A stretch of DNA of 64,000 bases, taken from NCBI GenBank assembly GCA_044226535.1, contig JBGAGT010000003.1, forward strand, positions 248,001 through 312,000. The letters are read 5' to 3'. This DNA is from VBCG01 sp044226535 (GTDB lineage: Bacteria; Pseudomonadota; Gammaproteobacteria; Burkholderiales; Casimicrobiaceae). Both the position numbers and the translations under genes were made by a program. This document shows, one piece after another, positions 50,992 through 59,079 of this stretch. Every line of letters begins with the position of its first letter. Position 1 is the first letter of the stretch. The notes below the pieces were generated by a model. It did not search any database and was not told the DNA's origin. It saw only the letters and a list, made by a program, of their open reading frames with translations.

Positions 50992-52321
50992 TGACGAGGA
51001 TGCTGGCGCGGTCCACGGCTTTGCCAAGGGCAAGGCCATCGCCGCACGCGCGCATGCGCTGATTCCCGGCGGCGCCCATACCTACGCAAAGGGCGACGAC
51101 CAGTACCCGCTTCAGGCGCCGTCCATGATCATGCGCGGGCAGGGCTCGCACGTCTTCGACGTCGACGGCAACGAGTTCATCGAGTACGGCATGGGCCTGC
51201 GTGCCGTTACGCTCGGGCACGCCTTCGCGCCGGTGGTCGAAGCCGTCCGCAGGCAGCTCGACGCGGGCTGCAACTTCGTACGCCCCTCGCCGATCGAGGT
51301 CGAGTGCGCCGAGCGCTTCGTCGAGTCCGTGCCGACCGCCGAGATGGTGAAGTTTGCCAAGGACGGCTCGGACGCGCTGGACGGCGCAGTGCGGCTCGCG
51401 CGGGCGCATACCGGCCGTGAGCTGATCGCGATCTGCGGCGACCATCCCTTCTTCTCGACCTCGGACTGGTTCATCGGATCGACGCCGATGCCGGGCGGGG
51501 TGCCAGGCTTCGTGCGCGACCATACGATCAAGTTCCGCTACAACGACCTGCCGGGCGTCGAGGCGATGTTCGCCGCCCATCCGGGCCGCATCGCTTGCGT
51601 GGTGCTGGAGCCCGCGCGCCTGGAGGAACCCGGCGCCGGCTTCCTCGAGGGACTGAAGGCCGCGTGTGTGCGCGAAGGCGCACTGCTCGTGTTCGACGAG
51701 ATGATCACCGGCTTTCGCTGGCATCGCGCGGGCGCGCAGCACCTGTACGGCGTCACGCCCGACCTATCCACCTTCGGCAAGGCGCTCGCCAACGGATTCT
51801 CGCTCTCGGCGCTGTGCGGGCGGAGCGACGTCATGGAGCTCGGAGGGTATGCGCACGGCCGCGAGCGGGTGTTCCTGCTCTCGACCACTCACGGCGCCGA
51901 AACGCACGCCATGGCTGCCGCGATCGCCACCATGGCGTTCTACCGCGACCACGACGTGGTGGGCCGCCTGCACGTGCAGGGCCGTCGCTTGCGGGAAGGC
52001 GTCACGGCCGCCGCCATCGCGGCGGGCGTCTCGCCACAGGTCCAGTGCGTGGGGCGTGACTGCGGGCTCCTGTACGTCACCCGCGACGCCACGGGCCAGT
52101 CGAGCCAAGCGTTCCGTACGCTCTTCATGCAGGAGCTCATCCGCAACGGCGTGCTTGCGCCTTCGTTCGTCGTCAGCTACTCGCACGACGATGTCGACAT
52201 CGACCGTACCATCGACGCCGTCGCGGCGTCGCTGCGTACCTACCGCCGCGCGCTGGAAGACGGCGTCGATCGCTACCTGCTCGGACGGCCGGTGAAGCCG
52301 GTGTTCCGGGCGTTCGGCTAG
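50981..52321 (+). CDS. Glutamate-1-semialdehyde-type aminotransferase (class III PLP)
   Basis: A 446-residue enzyme: HALIPGGAHTYAKGDDQYPL, VFDVDGNEFIEYGMGLRAV, KFAKDGSDALDGAVRLARA, LVFDEMITGFRWHRAGAQH and the PLP lysine in STFGKALANGFSLSALCG. It resembles hemL-like aminotransferases found in glycan clusters; a role in amination or amino-shift of a sugar or side chain is more likely here than tetrapyrrole synthesis. ATG overlaps the PIG-L gene. Confidence 0.85.
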   Translation: MAHDDEDAGAVHGFAKGKAIAARAHALIPGGAHTYAKGDDQYPLQAPSMIMRGQGSHVFDVDGNEFIEYGMGLRAVTLGHAFAPVVEAVRRQLDAGCNFVRPSPIEVECAERFVESVPTAEMVKFAKDGSDALDGAVRLARAHTGRELIAICGDHPFFSTSDWFIGSTPMPGGVPGFVRDHTIKFRYNDLPGVEAMFAAHPGRIACVVLEPARLEEPGAGFLEGLKAACVREGALLVFDEMITGFRWHRAGAQHLYGVTPDLSTFGKALANGFSLSALCGRSDVMELGGYAHGRERVFLLSTTHGAETHAMAAAIATMAFYRDHDVVGRLHVQGRRLREGVTAAAIAAGVSPQVQCVGRDCGLLYVTRDATGQSSQAFRTLFMQELIRNGVLAPSFVVSYSHDDVDIDRTIDAVAASLRTYRRALEDGVDRYLLGRPVKPVFRAFG

Positions 52322-52340
52322 CCCGGCGGAAGGTGCTGCG

Positions 52341-53636
52341 ATGTCGACCAACGAAACCCCGGCAATCATGGAAACCATCCCCCCCATGCATCATGCGACA
52401 GCCCATCGGCCGCGGTGCCGCTTCTGCGGCAGCCCCGTGCACACGAGCTTCGTCGACCTCGGCATGTCGCCGCTCTGCGAGTCGTATGTCTCCGAGTCGC
52501 AACGGCACCAGGTGGAGGCGTTCTACCCGCTGCATGTGTACGTCTGCGGGCAATGCTACCTGGTCCAGCTCGAGGAATTCGTCAGCGCGGCCGACATCTT
52601 CGGCGATTACGCCTACCTGTCGTCCTACTCGGATAGCTGGGTGGCCCACGCGCGGCACTATACCGAGCAGATGCGCTCGCGCTTCGGGGTCGGTGCGCAG
52701 AGCCTGGTGGTGGAGCTGGCGAGCAACGATGGCTACCTGCTGCAGCACTTCGTCGCCGCAGGCGTGCCGGTGCTGGGCGTCGAGCCGGCGGCCAATGTCG
52801 CCGAGATCGCCCGGGCCAAGGGCGTGCGCACCGAGGTCGCATTTTTCGGCGTGGAGACCGCGCGCCGCCTCGCCGGGACGGTGGGGCGTCCCGACCTGAT
52901 GGTGGGCAACAACGTGCTTGCCCACGTGCCCGACATCAACGACTTCGTTGGCGGCATCGCCGTGCTGCTCAAGCAGGGTGGCGTGATCACCATGGAGTTC
53001 CCGCACCTTTTGCGGCTGATGGATGAGAATCAGTTCGACACGATTTACCACGAGCATTTCTGCTACCTGTCGCTGTTCGTGGTGCAGCGCATCTTCGCGC
53101 ATCATGGCCTGCGCCTGTTCGACGTCGAGGAGCTGCCCACGCACGGGGGTTCGCTGCGCATCTATGCCTGCCACGCTGGCGACTCGGGTCACCCCACGTT
53201 ACCCGCGATCGAGGCGCTGCGCGCGCGCGAACTGGTGCGCGGGCTCGACAGGCTCGAGACCTATGGCGCGTTCGCCGAGCAGGTGCGCGAAACCAAGCGC
53301 GCTATCCTGGCTTTCCTGATCGATGCCAGGCGCAGCGGCAAGCGGGTGGTCGGGTATGGCGCGCCTGGCAAGGGCAACACCCTGCTGAACTACTGCGGGA
53401 TACGCACCGACTTCCTCGATTTCACCGTCGACCGCAATCCGCTGAAGCAGGGCAAGTACACCCCGGGGACGCACATTCCCATCCTCGCCCCGGAGGCGAT
53501 CCGCGAGGCGCGCCCCGACTACATCTTCATCCTGCCTTGGAATCTCAGGGACGAGATCTGCGCCTCGCTCGACTACGCGCGGTCCTGGGGGGCGAAATTC
53601 GTGGTGCCCATCCCCCGCCCGCAGGTGTTCGACTAA
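52341..53636 (+). CDS. Sugar C-methyltransferase (zinc-binding, SAM-dependent)
   Basis: A 431-residue enzyme. N-terminal zinc-binding domain (CRFCGSPVHTSFVDLGMSP, YVCGQCYLVQLEEFV), central SAM domain (VVELASNDGYLLQHFVAAGV, VLGVEPAANVAEIA), IYHEHFCYLSLFVVQRIF and C-terminal VVGYGAPGKGNTLLNYCGI, DFTVDRNPLKQGKYTPGTHI. This is the TylC3/NovU family, which adds a methyl branch to C3 or C5 of a 4-keto nucleotide sugar. GGAAGG lies 7 bases before ATG. Its end overlaps the convergent flavoprotein by 4 bases. Confidence 0.88.
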   Translation: MSTNETPAIMETIPPMHHATAHRPRCRFCGSPVHTSFVDLGMSPLCESYVSESQRHQVEAFYPLHVYVCGQCYLVQLEEFVSAADIFGDYAYLSSYSDSWVAHARHYTEQMRSRFGVGAQSLVVELASNDGYLLQHFVAAGVPVLGVEPAANVAEIARAKGVRTEVAFFGVETARRLAGTVGRPDLMVGNNVLAHVPDINDFVGGIAVLLKQGGVITMEFPHLLRLMDENQFDTIYHEHFCYLSLFVVQRIFAHHGLRLFDVEELPTHGGSLRIYACHAGDSGHPTLPAIEALRARELVRGLDRLETYGAFAEQVRETKRAILAFLIDARRSGKRVVGYGAPGKGNTLLNYCGIRTDFLDFTVDRNPLKQGKYTPGTHIPILAPEAIREARPDYIFILPWNLRDEICASLDYARSWGAKFVVPIPRPQVFD

Positions 53637-54817
53637 CCTCGCGCGAGGTGTGCCGACACGCGGCGCGCGGTGAAGTCCGCCCCGCAGGCGAAGCGTAGCA
53701 ACGGGCCGAAGGTGTTGGCTGCGGCCGTCCCCACGAAGTACAGGCCCGGCGCGCTGCTCTCGAAGCGCGACGACAAGACCGGCGTTTTCTCGACCATCTC
53801 GATCTCGGCGCGCAGGCGGTCGTCGAGGAACGCGATGCGCCGGAGGTCTACGCGATATCCCGTGGCCGCCACCACGTGGTCGACCTCGAGCACCCGGCCG
53901 TCCCCCGCGGCATCGATGAGGTCAAGCTGCACGCGGCCCGCGGATTGCCGCGCCGACCGAACAGACACGCCGGTGTTGAACTCGACCTTTCCTACCACGC
54001 GGTCGCGAATGAACCATCCGCCCGAGGGGCCCGCAATCTTGCGCACCTTGGCGAAGCGGAACGACTGCGGCATGCGCCGGAACGCCAGCGGCGCATTCAC
54101 GCACAGGAAGCTCTTCCAGCCGTGGCCGATGGTCGTCATCGGGTTGAGCACGTGCTGCGGCGAGAAGCGGGCGCGCGTCACCGGAGCGTCGTGGATGCGA
54201 ACAGACGGCTTCCGGCAGACTAGGTGCACGCGCGCACCGGCATCGTGCATCTCGGCAGCGAGGTCGAGCGCGGAGGAGCCGGCGCCGACGATGGCGACGT
54301 CGCGGTCGCGGAACCGCTCGGCCGTGCGGTGCGCGGAGCTGTGGCTCAGCAGCGCCTCGGGCAGCTCCGCGAGCACCTCGGGGACATGGGGGAAGTAGGC
54401 CAGGCCCACCGCCACCACCACGCGGCGGGCGCTGAGTGCCTCGCCACTTTCCAGCTCGATGCGGAAGCCTTCGCCCTCGCGCTGAAGCACCCGCACCTTG
54501 GTCTCCTCAAGGCCCGGTACGAACCGGTGGCGGAAATCGAGGCAATAGTCGATGAACGTGCCGAGCGCGATCGGAACGCCGTGCTCGGCATAGGGGATGC
54601 CGCGCGCGCGGCAATAGTCGCCGATGGTGTACACCTTGCCCGGGTTGGAGAGCGACGAGGCGAAGCCTTCCGACTTGAGCAGCATGCTCGCCGGCATGTG
54701 CTCGCGCCACATCTCCATGGGGTGTCCGAAGATGCGGTGCGGCACGCCGCGGCCGCCGAGGTGCGCGGCGATCGACAGCCCGTAAGGGCCGGCGCCGATG
54801 ATCGCGATGTTCGTCAT
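53633..54817 (-). CDS. FAD/NAD(P)-dependent monooxygenase-like flavoprotein
   Basis: A 394-residue protein with two dinucleotide motifs: IAIIGAGPYGLSIAAHL at the N-terminus and VAIVGAGSSALDLAAEM near residue 178; VVAATGYRVDLRRIAFLD and GLYFVGTAAANTFGPLLRF near the C-terminus. It resembles flavin-containing and lysine-N-oxygenase-type monooxygenases. It might hydroxylate the amine or carbon of a sugar or amino acid. Its ATG lies 4 bases beyond the IS5-type mini-element, which separates it from the GGDEF-like gene that was probably adjacent before insertion. Confidence 0.8.
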   Translation of the reverse strand: MTNIAIIGAGPYGLSIAAHLGGRGVPHRIFGHPMEMWREHMPASMLLKSEGFASSLSNPGKVYTIGDYCRARGIPYAEHGVPIALGTFIDYCLDFRHRFVPGLEETKVRVLQREGEGFRIELESGEALSARRVVVAVGLAYFPHVPEVLAELPEALLSHSSAHRTAERFRDRDVAIVGAGSSALDLAAEMHDAGARVHLVCRKPSVRIHDAPVTRARFSPQHVLNPMTTIGHGWKSFLCVNAPLAFRRMPQSFRFAKVRKIAGPSGGWFIRDRVVGKVEFNTGVSVRSARQSAGRVQLDLIDAAGDGRVLEVDHVVAATGYRVDLRRIAFLDDRLRAEIEMVEKTPVLSSRFESSAPGLYFVGTAAANTFGPLLRFACGADFTARRVSAHLARG

Positions 54818-54821
54818 GGTC

Positions 54822-54836
54822 CTAGGGAATCTCCGC
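54822..54836 (+). repeat. Left terminal inverted repeat of the IS5-type element
   Basis: CTAGGGAATCTCCGC; its first four bases are the presumed CTAG target copy. It supplies the stop codon of the transposase remnant. Confidence 0.75.
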
Positions 54837-55133
54837 GGTCAAGTTCGGCGCCGCAATGAGGGTCGCGTCTACGATCGTGCCCTCCGGCAGGCGCAGCTCG
54901 CGCCGCTGCAGGATCCGACCGACCTTATCGAAGATGAAGATCCCGGCGCACAGCTGGGGCTGCTCGAGCCGATGGCGAAACCGCATCACCGCGATCCCGT
55001 CGGGAACCGGCTCGCGCGCAAGGTCGATGCCGACGAATGTGCGTAACGCCCGCGAGTCGTACAACGTTTTCCTCCAAGGCTGCAAGCCCGCACCTTGTGT
55101 GCGAGTATCGCGATCAGCGCGCGTCATCGCCAT
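54822..55133 (-). pseudogene. IS5-family transposase remnant
   Basis: A 103-codon frame from ATG 55133. TLYDSRALRTFVGIDLAREP, DGIAVMRFRHRLEQPQL, ILQRRELRLPEGT and IVDATLIAAPN correspond to the N-terminal third of IS5-type transposases, up to the strongly conserved EGTIVDATIIAAP block. The frame then runs straight into the terminal inverted repeat and stops at its TAG. The DDE catalytic residues that lie further along in full transposases are absent, so this fragment is inactive. Confidence 0.8.
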
Positions 55134-55139
55134 GGTCTT

Positions 55140-55154
55140 GCGGAGATTCCCTAG
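55140..55154 (-). repeat. Right terminal inverted repeat of the IS5-type element
   Basis: Identical on the minus strand to the left repeat (CTAGGGAATCTCCGC). Its TAG (55153-55151) is the stop codon of the GGDEF-like gene, which therefore ends exactly at the insertion point. Confidence 0.75.
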
Positions 55155-55615
55155 CGCGGGTCGTTGCCCGGCATGTCGATCAGGATGAGGTTGCGGGCGG
55201 GCATGGCGCTGGCGCAGACCTCGTCGAAGACGGGGGAGGGGTAGGTGTGCACTTCCGAGGCGACGCCGGGAAGGGGAATCTTGCGCTGGATCTTGCGCAC
55301 GAACGCATGGGCACCGGCATCGTCGGTCTCCACCAGCAGCACCGCCACGCTGCGCTCGCCGAGGACCGCGCTGACGTCGGTCTCGCGCATGCTGAGCGCG
55401 ACGCACTGCGCGATCGAGTCCAGCAGCCGGGGTGTATCGGGCTCCAGCCTGTCGGCGCGGAACAGCGCCAGCGAGAGTGCGCCGCGCGTCCGCGCCGCAC
55501 GGCGTATTTCGGTCCGCACCAGGGCCGCGAAGCCGCTTTCGGCGGCGGACATCGCCGGTGCGGCCGCGCTGGTGCCGGCCAGGGACTTGTGAGCGGGACG
55601 CTTGTCGGAGGCCAT
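55151..55615 (-). CDS. Degenerate GGDEF-like protein
   Basis: A 154-residue soluble protein. Residues about 28-115 resemble a GGDEF domain (LVRTEIRRAARTRGALSLAL, SMRETDVSAVLGERSVAVLL, AHAFVRKIQRKIP), but the signature is LGERS, so no cyclase activity is expected. The pattern RETD-x-(A/G)E-x-x-VxVLL-x-(D/E)T is shared with the N-terminus of the sugar transferase at 9.8-11.0 kb. ATG 55615 is used; a TTG 27 bases upstream is possible. The stop lies in the IS5-type repeat, but a CTAG target would have given the same stop before insertion. Confidence 0.65.
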   Translation of the reverse strand: MASDKRPAHKSLAGTSAAAPAMSAAESGFAALVRTEIRRAARTRGALSLALFRADRLEPDTPRLLDSIAQCVALSMRETDVSAVLGERSVAVLLVETDDAGAHAFVRKIQRKIPLPGVASEVHTYPSPVFDEVCASAMPARNLILIDMPGNDPR

Positions 55616-55827
55616 CGGGCCGGAATCCCCGGAAAAAAGCAAACATTCTGACGCCGCGAACGTGAATCTTCAACTGCGCGATCGGCGGCGATGCTGTGCA
55701 CTACGAGGGGGGGGGCGTGCCCCGGCCGCAGGACGAGGTACCGGCGCGCCGCGTGCCTCCCCCACTGCAAATGGACCGCGATGCGGTGTTAACATTGCCC
55801 GCCGCGGTCCTCCACGAGGGAACCATC

Positions 55828-56475
55828 ATGTCCCATGCAACGCTGCAAGGTGTTCGCCACGCCCCGCTGACGCTGTGGCGTTGGCTGGTCGGTGCCGCGA
55901 TGCTTGCCCTGATGACGGCCTGCGCGACGCATCCCGCCTATCCGCCGGCGCCCCGCGAAGTCGCGGGCGCCGACTACGCCTACAAGATCGGCCCCCTCGA
56001 CACGGTCAACATCATCGTGTGGCGCAACCCCGACCTGTCGATGAGCGTGCCAGTGCGACCCGATGGCAAGATCAGCACGCCGCTGGTGCCCGACGTGGTC
56101 GCCCTCGGCAAGACACCGGCGCAGCTCCAGTCGGACATCGAGCAGGCGCTGGGCAAGTTCATCCGCGACCCGGTGGTGACGGTCGTCGTCACCAATTTCG
56201 TGGGACCGACCAATGAACAGATCCGCGTGGTCGGCGAGGCGGCCAAGCCGCAGGTGCTGCCGTTCCGCAGCAAGCTCACCGTGCTCGATGTAATGATCGC
56301 GGTGGGGGGGCTGACCGATTTTGCCGACGGCAACTCGGCGAGCATCTTCCGCGTCAGCGAGGGCGGCAAGCTCTACAGCGTGCGGCTGCGCGACCTGGTC
56401 AAGCGCGGCGACATCAGCGCGAATGTCGACATGGCGCCCGGCGACATCCTGATCATCCCGCAAGGTTATTTCTGA
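55828..56475 (+). CDS. Polysaccharide export lipoprotein (Wza/EpsE-like)
   Basis: A 215-residue outer-membrane lipoprotein. Signal and lipobox are in residues 1-36 (WLVGAAMLALMTACATHP; Cys of LMTAC acylated). The Poly_export domain follows: YKIGPLDTVNIIVWRNPDLS, RPDGKISTPLVPDVVALGKT and IRDPVVTVVVTNFVGP, then an SLBB domain (IRVVGEAAKPQVLPFRSKL, DMAPGDILIIPQGYF). Small members of this type belong to XrtA/EPS export systems. GAGGG 7 bases before ATG. First gene of the export operon; the 212-bp gap upstream (55616-55827) shows no firm promoter. Confidence 0.88.
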   Translation: MSHATLQGVRHAPLTLWRWLVGAAMLALMTACATHPAYPPAPREVAGADYAYKIGPLDTVNIIVWRNPDLSMSVPVRPDGKISTPLVPDVVALGKTPAQLQSDIEQALGKFIRDPVVTVVVTNFVGPTNEQIRVVGEAAKPQVLPFRSKLTVLDVMIAVGGLTDFADGNSASIFRVSEGGKLYSVRLRDLVKRGDISANVDMAPGDILIIPQGYF

Positions 56476-56521
56476 CGGGTTGGCTGGCCGCCATCACGGC
56501 GGCAGCATCGACGCGGGTCGC

Positions 56522-58093
56522 ATGGATACGCTGGCTCAGGAATGGATGGTGCGGTTGCGCGGCATGTGGAACCGCCGCATGGTGGGGCTCGCCGCGGCCT
56601 GGATCGCCGGGCTGATCGGCCTCGCGGTCGCCTTCTCGACCCCCGAGCGCTATGAAGCCACCGCTCGCGTCCAGGTCGACACCCAGTCCCTGCTGAAGCC
56701 CATCCTCGCCGGACTCAGCATCCAGCCCAACCTCGACCAGCAGGTCGCGCTGATCAGCAGGACGCTCCTCAATCGCGGCAACGTCGAGAAGCTGATCCAG
56801 ATGGCGCAGCTCGACGAGGGCGACGTGTCCGCGACGGCCCACGATGCGCTCGTCGACCGCCTTACGCGCTCGATTGTGATCAATGGCAACGCCAGCACCA
56901 ACCTCTACCTGATCAGCTACCGCGACACCGACCCGCAGCGTGCCGAGCGCGTGGTGTCGTCGCTGCTCAAGATCTTCTTCGCGTCGAGCACCGACGACAA
57001 GCGCCAGGACTCGGCGAGCGCCCTCAAGTTCCTCGACGAGGAGATCAAGCGCTACGAGCAGAGCCTGCAGGTCGCGGAAAGCCGCCTCAAGGACTTCCGG
57101 CTCAAGTACCTGGGGCTGCCGGGGCAGGGGGGACCCGCCGGAAGCGGCGACTATTTCGCACGCGTCTCCAAGCTGAGCGACGATGTCGCCAACGCTCGGC
57201 TGGAACTCAACGCCGCCGTGCAGGCGCGCGATGCCTATCGCCGCGAGCTCTCGGCGCAGACAACGACCCTCGCGGCGACGCGCGCGCCGGTGGCCGCCGT
57301 ATCGGTGCCCGAGATCGATGCGCGCATCGCGGCGCAACGCACCAAGCTGGACGAGCTGCTGCGCAGCTTCACCGAGTCGCACCCGGATGTCGTCGGCACC
57401 CGCCGGGTGATTGCCGAACTCGAGGCGCAGCGCTCGCGCGAGCTCGCCGTCCGGGCGAGCGCCGCCGCCGCGGGTGCGCAGCCGCTGCCCGAGCCCGTCG
57501 ACCGCTTCTCGGCCATCCAGCAGATCCGTGTGTCGCTGGCCGACGCCGAAGCCAAGGTCGCGGCGGCGCAGTCCAAGCTCGCGTCGTACGAGTCGCAATA
57601 CGCGCAGCTCACGGCGTCCGGCAAGATGATCCCGCAGGCCGAGGCCGAGCTCGCCCAGCTCAACCGCGACTACGACATCCAGAAGAAGACCTACACCGAC
57701 CTGCTGGCGCGCCGCGAGGCGACGGTCATGGGCGCCAACGCGCAGGACACGATCGGCCAGCAGATCCGCGTCATCGATGCCGCCCGTGTCTCGCTCAAGC
57801 CGCTCCCGCCCTCGCGCCGCGTGATGCTTGCGCTGGGACTGCTCGCCGCGCTGGCCGTCGGCGTGGCTGCGAGCTTCGTCGCCGACCAGCTGTCGCCCTC
57901 GTTCCACGAGGCGCGGGAACTCGCGGCCTTTTCCAACCGGCCGCTGCTCGGCTGGCTGTCGATGGTCGACAGCCCCGAGGTGACGCGGGTGAAGCGCCGG
58001 CGCAGGGTCCTCTTCGCGGGTGGCCTCGGTGCGCTGGTCGCGACCTTCGCTGCGCTGCTGGCCTTGCTCATGCTGGCTGCGCGCGCGGGCTAG
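56522..58093 (+). CDS. Polysaccharide chain-length determinant protein (EpsF/Wzz-like)
   Basis: A 523-residue inner-membrane co-polymerase. N-terminal TM (RMVGLAAAWIAGLIGLAVAF), Wzz domain (YEATARVQVDTQSLLKPIL), a long periplasmic coiled-coil (residues about 170-420, QVAESRLKDFRLKYLGLPG, IPQAEAELAQLNRDYDIQKK), then TM at ALGLLAALAVGVAASFVADQ and a further hydrophobic stretch at the C-terminus. No kinase domain is fused; the kinase is the next gene. ATG 56522 gives a short cytoplasmic tail; an upstream TTG is possible. It sets chain length with the kinase and Wza-like protein. Confidence 0.86.
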   Translation: MDTLAQEWMVRLRGMWNRRMVGLAAAWIAGLIGLAVAFSTPERYEATARVQVDTQSLLKPILAGLSIQPNLDQQVALISRTLLNRGNVEKLIQMAQLDEGDVSATAHDALVDRLTRSIVINGNASTNLYLISYRDTDPQRAERVVSSLLKIFFASSTDDKRQDSASALKFLDEEIKRYEQSLQVAESRLKDFRLKYLGLPGQGGPAGSGDYFARVSKLSDDVANARLELNAAVQARDAYRRELSAQTTTLAATRAPVAAVSVPEIDARIAAQRTKLDELLRSFTESHPDVVGTRRVIAELEAQRSRELAVRASAAAAGAQPLPEPVDRFSAIQQIRVSLADAEAKVAAAQSKLASYESQYAQLTASGKMIPQAEAELAQLNRDYDIQKKTYTDLLARREATVMGANAQDTIGQQIRVIDAARVSLKPLPPSRRVMLALGLLAALAVGVAASFVADQLSPSFHEARELAAFSNRPLLGWLSMVDSPEVTRVKRRRRVLFAGGLGALVATFAALLALLMLAARAG

Positions 58094-58100
58094 GGGCGAC

Positions 58101-59072
58101 ATGAGCCTCATCGAACAGGCTGCCAAGCGCCTCGCCGAGTTGCAGCGCGCGGGGGTCGACCTGCCCCAAACCGCGGCCCCGGCGGTGTCGGCGACCGAAC
58201 GCACGCCCACGCCGGAGGCGCTGGTACGCGAGGTGGCCGCGCGCCAGGCGCAGACCGGCGGGCCGGCCCCGTCGGCGGCCGCCCCCGTCGCCGGCAGGGT
58301 GGCGGGGCCGGATGCCGATGTACCGGCCGCATCGCCCTTGCGCAAGGTCGAGATCGATCTCGAGCGGCTCGAGGCGCTCGGCCTCGTCACGCCTGACCAC
58401 CTCGACTCGCGCATCGCGCACGAGGTGCGCGTGCTCAAGCGCCCGATCCTGCGCAACGTCAAGGGGCGCGGGGCGAAATCGATCGCCCATGCGACGCGCG
58501 TCATGGTCACGAGCGCGCTCCCGGGCGAAGGCAAGACCTTCACCACGGCCAACCTCGCCCTCAGCATGGCCATGGAGTTCGACGACACGGTGCTGCTGGT
58601 CGACGGCGACGTCGCGCACCCCTCGCTGCTCGAACTGCTCGGCATCGAACAGTCCGAAGGCCTCCTCGACCTCCTCACCCGCGACGATATCGGCATCGAC
58701 GACGTCGTGCTGCAGACCAATATCGAGCAATTGATGATCCTGCCGGCGGGTACGCGTCACCGTCGCGCGACCGAGCTTCTTGCCAGCGACCGCATGACCA
58801 GGCTTCTCGACGCCCTGTCGGCGCGCTTCCCCGGGCGCATGATCGTGTTCGACTCGCCGCCGCTGCTGCCGACCACCGAATCGCGCGTGCTGGCGACGCA
58901 TGCGGGGCAGGTGGTGATGGTCGTCGGCGCCGACTCGACGTCCCGCAGTGCGGTCGAGGAGGCCCTCGCGGCGATCGAGCGTTGCGAATGCGTCATGATG
59001 GTGCTCAACAAGACCGTCTCCGTCGGTACGGGCTCCTACTATGGTTATTACGCGGGCGAGACGCCCGGCTGA
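58101..59072 (+). CDS. Tyrosine autokinase of the EPS export system (CpsD/EpsG-like)
   Basis: A 323-residue BY-kinase. A Pro/Ala-rich N-terminal linker (to about 80) precedes the ATPase core: Walker A VTSALPGEGKTFTTANLA, Walker A' VLLVDGDVAHPSLLELLGI and Walker B-like MIVFDSPPLLPTTE. The C-terminus bears a tyrosine cluster, GSYYGYYAGETPG, the autophosphorylation tail. It partners the Wzz-like protein encoded 7 bases upstream and controls polymerisation and export. AGGGG before ATG. Confidence 0.88.
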   Translation: MSLIEQAAKRLAELQRAGVDLPQTAAPAVSATERTPTPEALVREVAARQAQTGGPAPSAAAPVAGRVAGPDADVPAASPLRKVEIDLERLEALGLVTPDHLDSRIAHEVRVLKRPILRNVKGRGAKSIAHATRVMVTSALPGEGKTFTTANLALSMAMEFDDTVLLVDGDVAHPSLLELLGIEQSEGLLDLLTRDDIGIDDVVLQTNIEQLMILPAGTRHRRATELLASDRMTRLLDALSARFPGRMIVFDSPPLLPTTESRVLATHAGQVVMVVGADSTSRSAVEEALAAIERCECVMMVLNKTVSVGTGSYYGYYAGETPG

Positions 59073-59079
59073 GCGCTCG

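Larger units (their letters stand above)
54822..55154. mobile_element. 333-bp internally deleted IS5-type element (MITE-like)
   Basis: Both ends carry perfect 15-bp inverted repeats, CTAGGGAATCTCCGC at 54822-54836 and its complement at 55140-55154, enclosing only the transposase N-terminus. Each end includes CTAG, which fits the YTAR 4-bp target duplication of IS5 relatives. It is therefore a deletion derivative of an IS5-family element that moved as a unit and needed a transposase from elsewhere. It sits between the GGDEF-like stop and the flavoprotein start without breaking either. Confidence 0.75.

Noticed and set aside
54822..55673. 283-codon frame combining the region upstream with the transposase remnant
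   Set aside because: Its first half is antisense-like Arg-rich sequence in another frame of the GGDEF-like gene; only the part from 55133 is transposase-related.
56453..58720. 755-codon minus-strand frame
   Set aside because: Opposite the chain-length and kinase genes, which are unmistakable; no domain seen.
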